The position numbers were made by a program, and so were the translations under genes. Of a DNA stretch of 54,818 bases, positions 45,082-54,773 are shown piece by piece (position 1 is the first letter of the stretch; each line of letters starts with the position of its first letter). This stretch comes from Eubacterium sp. (GTDB lineage Bacteria; Bacillota; Clostridia; Lachnospirales; Lachnospiraceae). A model generated the notes under the pieces. That model saw only the letters and a list, made by a program, of their open reading frames with translations, was not told where the DNA came from and did not search any database. The stretch covers positions 1 to 54,818 of the forward strand of contig JAFZRN010000027.1 in the NCBI GenBank assembly GCA_017619835.1, written 5' to 3'.

Positions 45082-47751
45082 ATGAAAAAAATTCTTATGT
45101 TTGTATCATTGTTGTGTGTGGTGGCATTTATTTCTATATTGCCGGACAGAACAGTATTCGCAGCAGGAGATCCGCAGCAGGAAGAAGGTATATCCTATTG
45201 GGCGGAGGCTAATTCCAGATATTCCTATGGTCTGAAGAATTATTTTGATTCGGATAAATGTATATTTTCAATCGAAACTATAATGGGATTTAATGGCGAA
45301 TATTTCGTAAATTATCCCGATAAACTCAATCCCTCAGATAAGGGAAAATCCATGTCCGGTGTTTGTGATCAGTTTGATTCCAGCGCGGAAATATATGCCT
45401 GTACGGATGTAAATAGTGGTTTTCGGTTTATTCCCGCAAACGATGACGGTACCAAAATGTATATATGTACTTTGGATGGATACTATGTTAAACGTAAAGG
45501 AAGTGTTGTGAGTCCATCAATCTCCTATACAACTAATCAGAGCAGCGCGACAGCATTTACTGTAGAGGAATCTCTCTTCGGATATAGCTTTTATGAAAAG
45601 AGCGCGCTTGAGTATGCCTACCTGGATGTTACCACCATGGATGATGGCGCTATTCGACTCAAAATGAAACACAAAACCTCTGTAGATAGTCCGGTAATTT
45701 TAAAAGTGTTCCGTAGAGCTTACAGTCCGGATTGTTATATCAAGATGCCGATTGTAGATAATTATCATGACCCCGGTATTAATGTGATCGGCCCATATAA
45801 TGAATATACTTCGAACATGAATAGAGCCATTACAATACCCTGTTACTATTCGAATCCTTATCCGAATGATCATTTTCTTCCTGATGATGTAGAGGTTATT
45901 CCCGTGATGGCGGATGCCGAAGTGGAGTATATTCATTATCTTTCTGGGTATCTGGAATTTGCAGTCAAAATGCCGGATGCACCAAGTCTCTATCAACACC
46001 AGACATATCGTTTCCCCATAAAGATACAAGATCACCATTACGATGATTCCCTATGGTATACGAATAAACCGGCAACCTGTCAATCAACGGGTACTAAGTA
46101 TCATCCGTGCACCAACTATGTAAACAAAAACAATGCCTACTTTGACAAGGAAAAGTGGATTCTGAGTGATAATCCCTGTTGCTGTTATGAAACCCTGGAA
46201 ACAGTTCCGAAGACCGATCACGTATTAGGCGATGACGCAACTATTTTCCAGGCAAGCTGTGAATGCAGTGGTGGAAAAATCGGAAATTGTACCAAGTGTG
46301 GAAAAAGGGTAGTCGTTTACGATCCCCAAAGACCGGCTTTGGGGCATACATACGTATTCTATCCTGCCAAAGAGCCGAATTGCGGAGAAGAGGGATGGAA
46401 TGCTCACTATCGCTGTGGTCGTAACGGCTGTAATAAAGCATTTGACACCAATAAGAATCCCATTTCCCAGATTCCGACGAGACCAATCTGCGGAAGTCAT
46501 GTATTGGAAACCGTACCGGCCAAACAGCAGACCTGTAAAGAGATGGGATGGTCAGAATACCAGCATTGTACCGTCTGCAACAAAATATTTGTAAATGGAG
46601 TAGAAAGACCGGAGGGTATTCCGTATATCGAAAAGAATAGTTGGCATGAATGGGAAGAAACCGGCAGGGTTCCGGCAAATGATGACTGCACCTTGGCTAC
46701 AGTATCATATGTATGTCCTGTCTGCGAAAAGGAAAAAACAGAAACAATCTCATGCAATGCTGTGTCGTTTGAAACAGCTGTAAGTCCGGACATAGGCGGC
46801 ACTGTATCAGGTGCAGGAAAATATGTGGAAAAAGCCTCTGTTACCGTAAATGCTGTATCGGCTGAGGACTACAGTTTTATAAATTGGACAGATAAAGATG
46901 GAAATGTCATTAGTACGGAAGAGTCATATACCTTTACCATTACAGAAGATTACAGTTTAACTGCGAATTTTGAAAGGAAAGTAATAGTAACACCAACACC
47001 GACTCCGACGCCAACTCCGACGCCAACTGAAACTGTTACACCAGCGCCGACAGAGGTTACTACTCCGACAATAACTCCAAGTGAGACACCTGTTGTGACT
47101 CCGACATCAACTCCAAGTGAGACACCAGTTGTGACTCCGACAGAAACTCCGGGAATAACTCCTACGTCGACACCGGAAGAGATTCCGACGACATCACCGA
47201 CTGAGGATGTAACTCCGACAGCAATACCGACTGAGGCAGCCTCACCGGATGTTTCACCCTCGGCAGAACCGACAAGCGATATAAAACCGACATCGGAGCC
47301 GACGGAAGAACCCGGAAAGCCTGCAGAGGTTGGAACAATATGGGAATCTTCAGATGGTAAGTATGAAGTGACGGGAGATAATACGGTTGCCTTTACAGCG
47401 CCGATCAAGAAGAACGTTAAGGTAGTCAATATACCGGCAACGCTCGTTATAAATGGTAAATTATATCTCGTAACCGAGATTAAGCCGGAAGCCTTCAAGA
47501 GTTCCAAGAAGCTGACGAAGGTTATAATCGGTCCGAACGTAAAGAAGATCGGCAAAAAAGCCTTCTATAAATGTAAGAGTCTGAAGAAGATTATAATCAG
47601 ATCTTCAAAGCTTAAAAAGATCGGTTCAAAAGCTTTTAAGGGAATTAACAAGAAAGCAAAGTTCTATCTTCCGAAGAAGAAGTATTCGAAGTATAGGAAG
47701 ATGATCAAAAAAGCCGGCGCACCGAAAAAGGCAAAGTATAAGAAAAACTGA
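45082..47751 (+). CDS. Large secreted Cys-rich protein with InlB-type repeat and Lys-rich LRR C-terminal module
   Basis: 889 aa, RBS AAGGAGG. Signal peptide 1-28. An unrecognised N-terminal region of about 300 residues carries YYVKRKGSVVSPSIS and SALEYAYLDVTT, possibly a beta-rich binding domain. Residues about 370-560 hold serial Cys modules with CxxC pairs (NCTKCGK, HCTVCNK, VCPVCEK), likely metal-binding or disulfide knots. About 575-635 is a divergent InlB-type B repeat (FINWTDKDGNVISTEESYTF). A Thr/Pro linker and the shared module (GTIWESSDGKYEVTG ... KKAGAPKKAKYKKN) complete it. Surface adhesion or binding is inferred. Co-transcribed with paralogue B. Confidence 0.82.
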   Translation: MKKILMFVSLLCVVAFISILPDRTVFAAGDPQQEEGISYWAEANSRYSYGLKNYFDSDKCIFSIETIMGFNGEYFVNYPDKLNPSDKGKSMSGVCDQFDSSAEIYACTDVNSGFRFIPANDDGTKMYICTLDGYYVKRKGSVVSPSISYTTNQSSATAFTVEESLFGYSFYEKSALEYAYLDVTTMDDGAIRLKMKHKTSVDSPVILKVFRRAYSPDCYIKMPIVDNYHDPGINVIGPYNEYTSNMNRAITIPCYYSNPYPNDHFLPDDVEVIPVMADAEVEYIHYLSGYLEFAVKMPDAPSLYQHQTYRFPIKIQDHHYDDSLWYTNKPATCQSTGTKYHPCTNYVNKNNAYFDKEKWILSDNPCCCYETLETVPKTDHVLGDDATIFQASCECSGGKIGNCTKCGKRVVVYDPQRPALGHTYVFYPAKEPNCGEEGWNAHYRCGRNGCNKAFDTNKNPISQIPTRPICGSHVLETVPAKQQTCKEMGWSEYQHCTVCNKIFVNGVERPEGIPYIEKNSWHEWEETGRVPANDDCTLATVSYVCPVCEKEKTETISCNAVSFETAVSPDIGGTVSGAGKYVEKASVTVNAVSAEDYSFINWTDKDGNVISTEESYTFTITEDYSLTANFERKVIVTPTPTPTPTPTPTETVTPAPTEVTTPTITPSETPVVTPTSTPSETPVVTPTETPGITPTSTPEEIPTTSPTEDVTPTAIPTEAASPDVSPSAEPTSDIKPTSEPTEEPGKPAEVGTIWESSDGKYEVTGDNTVAFTAPIKKNVKVVNIPATLVINGKLYLVTEIKPEAFKSSKKLTKVIIGPNVKKIGKKAFYKCKSLKKIIIRSSKLKKIGSKAFKGINKKAKFYLPKKKYSKYRKMIKKAGAPKKAKYKKN

Positions 47752-47789
47752 AAATTCAGGTAAAAAACAAGAAAAACATCACTTTATAA

Positions 47790-47803
47790 AATTTTGCAAA
47801 ATT
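47790..47803 (+). promoter_or_regulatory. Perfect palindrome upstream of the gltB promoter
   Basis: AATTTTGCAAAATT, 14 bp, ends 5 bases before the -35. Possible operator for a dimeric regulator; AT-rich, so chance is not excluded. Confidence 0.3.
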
Positions 47804-47808
47804 AGTGC

Positions 47809-47836
47809 TTGACTTTTAAAAATAAAGTTATATACT
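47809..47836 (+). promoter_or_regulatory. Promoter of gltB-gltD
   Basis: TTGACT (47809-47814), 16 bases, TATACT (47831-47836). Start of transcription about 47843, twenty bases before leader element 3. Confidence 0.7.
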
Positions 47837-47862
47837 AATAATAGTTTATAAATAACGATTAA

Positions 47863-47910
47863 GAAGCAAAGGCGCTTCGAGTATGTACTCGGAGTGCCTT
47901 TTTCGTTTTT
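47863..47910 (+). promoter_or_regulatory. Nitrogen leader element 3 before gltB
   Basis: GAAGC-AAAGGC-GCTTC (47863-47878) forms the small stem with the same hexaloop as the amt leader but a different, compensating stem. The competing terminator pairs 47868-47883 with 47886-47901 (realistic loop TATGTA) and is followed by TTTTTCGTTTTT. Confidence 0.7.
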
Positions 47911-47925
47911 ACGGAGGAATCTGAA

Positions 47926-50900
47926 ATGAACAGACAGCTTGAAGAAATCAGAAAAAACGGGCTTTATGATCCGTCTTTTGAACATGATAACTGCGGTATC
48001 GGAGCAGTCATTCAGATGGATGGAAAGAAATCCCATAAGCTCGTTGCGGATGCGATAAGTATCGTTGAAAACCTGGAGCATCGTGCCGGAAAGGACGCCA
48101 AGGGCGAGACCGGAGACGGTGTCGGAATCCTTACCCAGGTTCCGCATAAATTCTTCAAAAAGAAAATGGCTGAAGCAGGAGTAACACTTCCGGATGAAAG
48201 ACAGTACGGAGTAGGAATGTTCTTTTTCCCGGATAACGATCTTGAACTAAGACAGGCTAAAAAGATGTTTGAGACTATAACTGAGAAGAACGGTCTTAAG
48301 CTTATATCATGGAGAAGAGTAAGTATATCTCCGGACGTTCTTGGTTCTAAAGCAAGAGAGTGCATGCCTGTCATCGAGCAGGTTTTTATCGAGCGCCCCG
48401 AAAATGCCGAGACTGATCTTGATTTCGACCGTATGCTCTATATCATAAGGAGAGAGTTTGAGCAGAGTAATATCAATACTTATGTTCCTTCTCTTTCATG
48501 CAGGACTATAGTATATAAAGGTATGTTCCTTGTCGGTCAGCTTCGTACATTCTTCCTTGATCTTATGGATAAGGATTATGAATCAGCTATAGCAATGGTC
48601 CATTCCAGATTCTCAACCAATACAAATCCCAGCTGGAACAGAGCTCACCCGAACCGTTTCATGGTTCATAACGGCGAGATCAATACGATAAAGGGTAATG
48701 TTGATAAGATGCTCGCAAGAGAAGAGACCATGCATTCAAAGCTTTTCTCTTCAGAGGATATGACAAAGGTGCTTCCTGTTATATCATCAAGCGGTTCAGA
48801 TTCAGCTATGCTTGATAATACGCTTGAGTTCCTTGTAATGAGCGGAATGGATCTGCCTCTTGCAGCTATGATCGCAATTCCCGAGCCATGGGCTCATAAC
48901 GAAACCCTTTCACAGGAAGAGAGAGACTTCTATCAGTATTATGCAACCATGATGGAGCCCTGGGACGGTCCCGCATCCATCCTTTTCTCGGATGGTGATG
49001 TAATGGGTGCTATCCTTGACAGAAACGGCCTTCGTCCTTCACGTTACTATGTAATGGATGATCATCGTCTGATCCTTTCTTCAGAGGTAGGTGTGCTTCC
49101 TCTGGATGAGAAGCATATCGTTAAGAAGGAAAGACTTCATCCCGGTAAGATGCTCCTTGTAGATACCAAGGCCGGCAAACTGTATTCGGATGAAGAGATA
49201 AAAGAAAAATATGCTCATAAGGAGCCTTACGGCGAGTGGCTGGATATGAGCCTCCTTGAGCTTAAGGATATCAAGATACCGAATGAGAAGGTTCCTTCGA
49301 TTTCGGAAGAGGAAAGAAAGAAGCTTCAGAAAGCATTTGGCTATACCTATGAAAATTATCATGAAGGTATCAGGACAATGGCTCTTAACGGAAGCGAGCA
49401 GATAGGTTCAATGGGTGTTGATACTCCGATCGCCGCACTTTCAAAAGAGCACCAGCCTCTTTTCTACTATTTCAAACAGCTCTTTGCGCAGGTTACGAAT
49501 CCTCCTATCGATGCAGAGAGAGAAAAGATAGTTACTTCAAGAACAGTTTACGTTGGTAAGAACGGTAATCTCCTTGAGGAGAAGCCGGAAAACTGCCACG
49601 TACTAAAGATACATAATCCGATCCTTACAGATCTTGATCTTCTTAAGATCCAGCATCTCGATAGAGACGGTATCAAGGCAGGAAAGGTATCGCTGCTTTA
49701 CTACAAGAGCACTCCGATGAAGAGAGTCCTCGATCACCTTTTTGTTGAGGTTGATAAGGCTTATCGTGAGGGCGTCAGTGTACTGATCCTTTCCGACAGA
49801 GGAGTAGACGAGAACCATGTTGCTATCCCTTCACTTCTTGCAGTATCGGCAGTTCATAAGCATCTTGTCGAGACCAAGAAATGTACGGCTATGTCACTCA
49901 TCCTTGAGTCTGGAGAGCCTCGTGAAGTGCATCATTTTGCAACGCTTCTCGGATATGGTGCTTCGGCAGTTAATCCATATCTTGCTCATTCGACAATCCA
50001 GGAGCTTATCGATGACGGACTCCTTGATAAGGATTATTATGCAGCAGTTGAGGATTACGACAGTGCAGTGCTCAGCGGTATCGTAAAGATAGCTTCCAAG
50101 ATGGGAATCTCCACGATACGTTCATATCAGGGCAGCAAGATCTTCGAAGCTATAGGTATATCGGAAGAAGTTATAAATGAGTACTTCCCGGGAACAGTCA
50201 GCAGAGTCGGCGGAATCACTCTCGAAGATATCGGACGTAACCAGGATGCTCAGCACAGCAAAGCATTTGATCCTCTCGGACTTCCTGTTGATCTTGAGCT
50301 TACAGCTGTCGGACGTCATAAATTCAGAGCCCAGGGTGAGAATCACAGATATAATCCACAGACGATCCATATGCTCCAGCTTTCAACGAGAGACGGAGAT
50401 TACAATAAGTTTAAAGAATATACTTCCATGGTCGATGCCGAGAAGACAGGTTACTTAAGAAGTCTTATCGACTTTGAATTCCCTTCAGAGGGTATTGATA
50501 TATCAGAGGTAGAGAGCGAAGAATCAATCGTTCAGAGATTCAAGACAGGTGCCATGTCCTACGGTTCAATCTCCGAGGAGGCACATCAGACACTTGCGAT
50601 CGCAATGAATCATCTTCACGGAAAGTCAAACAGTGGTGAGGGTGGTGAGAGTGATGAGAGAATAGCATCAGCAGGAACAGATAATGACAGAAGCTCAGCA
50701 ATCAAGCAGGTTGCCAGCGGACGTTTCGGTGTTACAAGCAAATATCTTGTAAGTGCAAGAGAGATACAGATCAAGATGGCTCAGGGAGCTAAGCCCGGTG
50801 AGGGCGGACATCTTCCGGGAAGAAAGGTATATCCCTGGATCGCAAAGACCAGACATTCGACACCCGGTGTGAGCCTTATATCACCTCCGCCTCACCATGA

Positions 50901-52497
50901 TATCTATTCGATTGAGGACCTTGCCCAGCTGATCTACGACCTTAAGAATGCAAACAAATATGCACGTATATCAGTCAAGCTTGTTTCGGAAGCAGGTGTA
51001 GGTACGGTAGCAGCAGGTGTTGCAAAGGCAGGTGCAGAGGTAGTGCTCGTATCCGGTTATGACGGAGGAACGGGAGCAGCTCCGCTTAGCTCAATCCATA
51101 ACGCAGGACTTCCATGGGAAATGGGTCTCGCTGAGACACACCAGACACTCGTTGCAAACGGACTCAGAAACCAGGTTGTTATCGAGACTGACGGAAAGCT
51201 GATGAGCGGACGTGACGTTGCTATAGCAGCAATCCTCGGAGCAGAGGAATTCGGTTTTGCGACTGCACCACTGGTAACCATGGGCTGTGTAATGATGAGA
51301 GTATGTCAGAACGATACATGTCCTATGGGTGTTGCAACACAGAATCCGGAGCTCAGAAAGCGCTTCAGAGGAAAGCCCGAATATGTAGAAAACTTCATGA
51401 TCTTCATCGCAAGAGAGCTTCGTGAATATATGGCTAAGCTCGGCGTAAGAACAGTTGAGGAGCTGGTAGGAAGAACAGACCTGCTTAAGGTTAAGGAAGG
51501 ACTCAGTGATCAGGAATCCCTGATATGCCTGGATAAGATCCTTTACGATATGTCAAAGGTAGATAGAGAACTTCAGACCTTCCATCCCGAACTTAAGTAT
51601 GATTTTAAGCTTGAGAAGACTAAGGATGAGGCAGTGCTTCTTAAATCAAAGGATGTTCTTAATTCACTTAAGAGCGGAAAGGAAGCATCAGGCAGCGTAA
51701 AGCATAGTTCAGTAGAGGTTTCGCTTTCAAATGTAGACAGAACCTTTGGTACGCTTCTCGGAGCAGAGATAACTAGACAGTGTCCCGAGGGACTTCCCGA
51801 TGACACTATCCATATCAACTGCACCGGATCAGGCGGACAGAGCTTCGGAGCATTTATCCCCGGCGGACTTACACTGGATCTTGTGGGTGACAGCAACGAT
51901 TACTTCGGTAAGGGACTTTCAGGCGGAAAGCTTATCGTAAAGGCTCCCGCAGAGGCAAAGTATAATCCCGAAGAGAATATCATCATCGGAAATGTCGCCC
52001 TTTACGGAGCAACCTCGGGAGAGGCTTATATCGCTGGTATGGCAGGTGAAAGATTCTGCATCAGAAATTCCGGTGCAACCGCAGTAGTAGAGGGCGTCGG
52101 AGAACACGGCTGTGAGTATATGACGGGCGGACGTGCGGTAATACTCGGACCTACAGGCAAGAACTTTGCGGCAGGTATGAGCGGCGGAATCGCTTACGTT
52201 CTCGATGTTGAGAATACACTTTATAAGAATCTCAACAAGCAGCTTGTAAATATGGAGAAGCTTGAATATAAGAATGACATAGAAGAACTTAAGGGAATCA
52301 TTGAAAAGCATGTTGAGTATACCGGATCCAGGAAGGGTCAGGAGATACTTGATAACTTTAATGAATATGTAGAGCATTTTAAGAAGATCATACCTACGGA
52401 TTATAAGGAAATGCTTCGCCTTACAGCTGAATGTGAGGAGCAGGGTATGAATCACGAGCAGGCACAGATTGAAGCGTTCACCAAACTGGTAGGTTAA
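47926..52497 (+). CDS. gltB: Glutamate synthase large subunit
   Basis: 1523 aa, full length. Transfers the amide of glutamine to 2-oxoglutarate, completing the GS-GOGAT cycle with the two GSIII enzymes. The class II amidotransferase nucleophile is Cys23 in EHDNCGIGAV, so the first 22 residues are a propeptide to be removed. The FMN/synthase region contains GAKPGEGGHLPG and SGYDGGTGAAPLSSI. The 3Fe-4S ligands lie in MGCVMMRVCQNDTCPMG, and the C-terminal beta-helix is Gly-rich. Controlled by leader element 3. gltD follows 13 bases downstream. Confidence 0.98.
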   Translation: MNRQLEEIRKNGLYDPSFEHDNCGIGAVIQMDGKKSHKLVADAISIVENLEHRAGKDAKGETGDGVGILTQVPHKFFKKKMAEAGVTLPDERQYGVGMFFFPDNDLELRQAKKMFETITEKNGLKLISWRRVSISPDVLGSKARECMPVIEQVFIERPENAETDLDFDRMLYIIRREFEQSNINTYVPSLSCRTIVYKGMFLVGQLRTFFLDLMDKDYESAIAMVHSRFSTNTNPSWNRAHPNRFMVHNGEINTIKGNVDKMLAREETMHSKLFSSEDMTKVLPVISSSGSDSAMLDNTLEFLVMSGMDLPLAAMIAIPEPWAHNETLSQEERDFYQYYATMMEPWDGPASILFSDGDVMGAILDRNGLRPSRYYVMDDHRLILSSEVGVLPLDEKHIVKKERLHPGKMLLVDTKAGKLYSDEEIKEKYAHKEPYGEWLDMSLLELKDIKIPNEKVPSISEEERKKLQKAFGYTYENYHEGIRTMALNGSEQIGSMGVDTPIAALSKEHQPLFYYFKQLFAQVTNPPIDAEREKIVTSRTVYVGKNGNLLEEKPENCHVLKIHNPILTDLDLLKIQHLDRDGIKAGKVSLLYYKSTPMKRVLDHLFVEVDKAYREGVSVLILSDRGVDENHVAIPSLLAVSAVHKHLVETKKCTAMSLILESGEPREVHHFATLLGYGASAVNPYLAHSTIQELIDDGLLDKDYYAAVEDYDSAVLSGIVKIASKMGISTIRSYQGSKIFEAIGISEEVINEYFPGTVSRVGGITLEDIGRNQDAQHSKAFDPLGLPVDLELTAVGRHKFRAQGENHRYNPQTIHMLQLSTRDGDYNKFKEYTSMVDAEKTGYLRSLIDFEFPSEGIDISEVESEESIVQRFKTGAMSYGSISEEAHQTLAIAMNHLHGKSNSGEGGESDERIASAGTDNDRSSAIKQVASGRFGVTSKYLVSAREIQIKMAQGAKPGEGGHLPGRKVYPWIAKTRHSTPGVSLISPPPHHDIYSIEDLAQLIYDLKNANKYARISVKLVSEAGVGTVAAGVAKAGAEVVLVSGYDGGTGAAPLSSIHNAGLPWEMGLAETHQTLVANGLRNQVVIETDGKLMSGRDVAIAAILGAEEFGFATAPLVTMGCVMMRVCQNDTCPMGVATQNPELRKRFRGKPEYVENFMIFIARELREYMAKLGVRTVEELVGRTDLLKVKEGLSDQESLICLDKILYDMSKVDRELQTFHPELKYDFKLEKTKDEAVLLKSKDVLNSLKSGKEASGSVKHSSVEVSLSNVDRTFGTLLGAEITRQCPEGLPDDTIHINCTGSGGQSFGAFIPGGLTLDLVGDSNDYFGKGLSGGKLIVKAPAEAKYNPEENIIIGNVALYGATSGEAYIAGMAGERFCIRNSGATAVVEGVGEHGCEYMTGGRAVILGPTGKNFAAGMSGGIAYVLDVENTLYKNLNKQLVNMEKLEYKNDIEELKGIIEKHVEYTGSRKGQEILDNFNEYVEHFKKIIPTDYKEMLRLTAECEEQGMNHEQAQIEAFTKLVG

Positions 52498-52510
52498 AGA
52501 GGATTATTAT

Positions 52511-54040
52511 ATGGGTAAGATTACAGGATTTTTAGAATATGACAGAAAGGACGGGCCGGTAGTCGGCGAAGAGGAACGTATACAGAACTTCCTCGAGTTC
52601 CACAGCCGCCTTACTCTTGAAGAACAGGAAAAACAGGCTGCAAGATGTATGGACTGCGGTGTTCCGTTCTGCCAGGCAGGAATGATGATAGCAGGTATGG
52701 CTTCAGGATGTCCTCTTCATAATCTCGTTCCGGAGGTCAATGACCTCGTCTATAGAGGAGATCTGGATAAGGCATATCAGAGGCTCTCGGTTACGCACAG
52801 CTTTCCCGAGTTTACATCCCGTGTTTGTCCCGCGCTTTGTGAAAATGCCTGCACCTGCGGACTTCATCAGGAAGCAGTATCCACCAAGGAAAATGAGAAG
52901 GCCGTTATCGAGTTTGCCTATGAGAACGGACTTGTAAAAGAGATCGTTCCCGAGGTAAGGACCGGCAAGAAGGTCGCTGTTGTGGGAAGCGGTCCGTCCG
53001 GACTTGCGGCTGCACAGCTTCTCAACAGAAGAGGTCATCTCGTTACCGTATATGAAAGAAAGGACCGCATAGGCGGACTTCTGAGATACGGTATCCCGAA
53101 CATGAAGCTTGATAAGTCGGTTATCGATAGAAGAGTTAAGCTCATGGAAGAAGCAGGGATCACATTTGTAGTAAATGCAAATGTCTGCCTTCAGGATAAA
53201 AAATCAAAAGATGCTATCAGTGCCAAGGAACTTCTTAAGGAATATGATGCAGTAGTTCTGTGCTGCGGAGCTTCGAATCCGAGAGATATAAAGGCTCCCG
53301 GAAGAGAAGCCGAAGGGATCTACTTTGCGGTAGATTTTCTCGGAGGAGTGACAAAGAGTCTTCTGGACAGTGACTTTACAATCCTCGAAAAGCCGGATGA
53401 AAAAGTATTTCCGTTCAGTGCCGTTAAGGATAAGGACGTTATCGTAATCGGCGGCGGAGATACGGGAAATGACTGTATCGGAACAAGCATAAGACTCGGA
53501 GCAAAATCCGTGACACAGCTTGAGATGATGCCTAAGGCGCCGGATGAAAGACTTGCATCAAATCCCTGGCCCGAATGGCCGAGGATCTGTAAGACCGATT
53601 ACGGTCAGGAAGAAGCAATATATAAATTCGGACATGATCCCAGAATCTATCAGACGACAGTAAAACAGTTCATAAAGGATGATGCCGGAAAGCTTAAAGC
53701 GGTCGAAATCATTTCCCTTAAATCCGAAAGAGATGAGAAGACGGGAAGGATGAACATGGTTCCCGTCGAAGGAAGTGAAAAGACACTTCCCGCACAGCTG
53801 GTTCTCATCGCTGCAGGCTTCCTCGGAAGCGAGAGCTATGTGACCGAAGGCTTCGGAGTTGAGGTTGATGGAAGGACCAATGTAAAGACTGCTCCGGGAC
53901 ATCATGCAACGAGCGTAAAAAAGGTCTATACAGCCGGTGATATGCACCGTGGACAGTCTCTTGTAGTATGGGCTATTGCAGAGGGTCGTTCGGCTGCACG
54001 CGAAGTAGACCGCGACTTGATGGGCTATACAAATCTATAA
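52511..54040 (+). CDS. gltD: Glutamate synthase small subunit
   Basis: 509 aa. Feeds NAD(P)H electrons to GltB. N-terminal Cys motifs for two 4Fe-4S clusters (CMDCGVPFCQ ... GCPLHN, and CPALCENACTCG), FAD site VVGSGPSGLAAAQLL near 158, second dinucleotide site VIGGGDTGNDCIGTS near 317, and the closing AGDMHRGQSLVVWAIAEGR. RBS AGAGGA. Confidence 0.98.
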   Translation: MGKITGFLEYDRKDGPVVGEEERIQNFLEFHSRLTLEEQEKQAARCMDCGVPFCQAGMMIAGMASGCPLHNLVPEVNDLVYRGDLDKAYQRLSVTHSFPEFTSRVCPALCENACTCGLHQEAVSTKENEKAVIEFAYENGLVKEIVPEVRTGKKVAVVGSGPSGLAAAQLLNRRGHLVTVYERKDRIGGLLRYGIPNMKLDKSVIDRRVKLMEEAGITFVVNANVCLQDKKSKDAISAKELLKEYDAVVLCCGASNPRDIKAPGREAEGIYFAVDFLGGVTKSLLDSDFTILEKPDEKVFPFSAVKDKDVIVIGGGDTGNDCIGTSIRLGAKSVTQLEMMPKAPDERLASNPWPEWPRICKTDYGQEEAIYKFGHDPRIYQTTVKQFIKDDAGKLKAVEIISLKSERDEKTGRMNMVPVEGSEKTLPAQLVLIAAGFLGSESYVTEGFGVEVDGRTNVKTAPGHHATSVKKVYTAGDMHRGQSLVVWAIAEGRSAAREVDRDLMGYTNL

Positions 54041-54045
54041 TATTT

Positions 54046-54068
54046 GCCCTGGTTTTCCAGGGCTTTTT
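54046..54068 (+). terminator. Terminator after gltD
   Basis: Perfect 7-bp GCCCTGG / CCAGGGC stem with a TTTT loop, followed by TTTTT. Confidence 0.92.
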
Positions 54069-54179
54069 ATATTGTTTGGATTTTTGTTTGTAGAAAATTA
54101 TAACTTGATACATCATATATGAGATGATATTATTTTATCGGTAAAAAGCATTAAAAGTTAAATGATTTGAGAGAACACA

Positions 54180-54773
54180 ATGAGAGTGATTGTTGCAAAT
54201 TATAGATTCTTTCTGGCTGGCGGACCGGAAAGATATATGTTTAATTTTATGGAAGGGGCAAAGAAGAGGAATATTGAGGTTATTCCTTTTTCGATACAGA
54301 ATTCTAAAAATTTACCAACAAAATACAGCAGCTATTTTGCAAAAGCACGTACAAAGGAACTGATGTTTTCCGATGCAAAAAAAACACCGGGAAATTTATT
54401 GGGAATGATACGGGCTGTGACATGGAATTATGATGCGGAAAGACGATTACGGAGGCTTATCAGAGATACTGATCCGGACGTTATATATATACTTCACGAA
54501 GTAAATCATCTGTCACCATCGATTATCCGTGCGGCTAAAAAAGAATCAGTACGTGTTGTTCACAGAATATCTGATTTTTTTATGTTTTGTCCCAGATATG
54601 ATTTTTTGTGTGGGGACACAGTTTGTGAAGCATGTATATATGGGAATTATTCAAAGGCATTAAAAGAAAAATGTGTTATGATATGTACCCAGAATTCTGG
54701 ACACATATTTCGAACTAGGCTGAACACATGGATGCTTTTCTGTATCGAGCAGGAGGCATCCATTTTGTTTTAG
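54180..54773 (+). pseudogene. Glycosyltransferase (GT4-like) N-terminal part, interrupted by an IS3-family element
   Basis: The first about 168 residues look like a GT4-type N-terminal domain: MRVIVANYRFFLAGGPERYM, DPDVIYILHEVNHLSPSII, then VVHRISDFFMFCPRYDFLCG and CEACIYGN. At about 54684 the coding passes into the terminal repeat of an insertion element, and the last 30 residues up to the stop at 54773 are encoded by the element. The donor-binding C-terminal domain is therefore lost or lies beyond the element, outside the window. AT-rich codon use fits a surface-polysaccharide gene. Confidence 0.75.
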
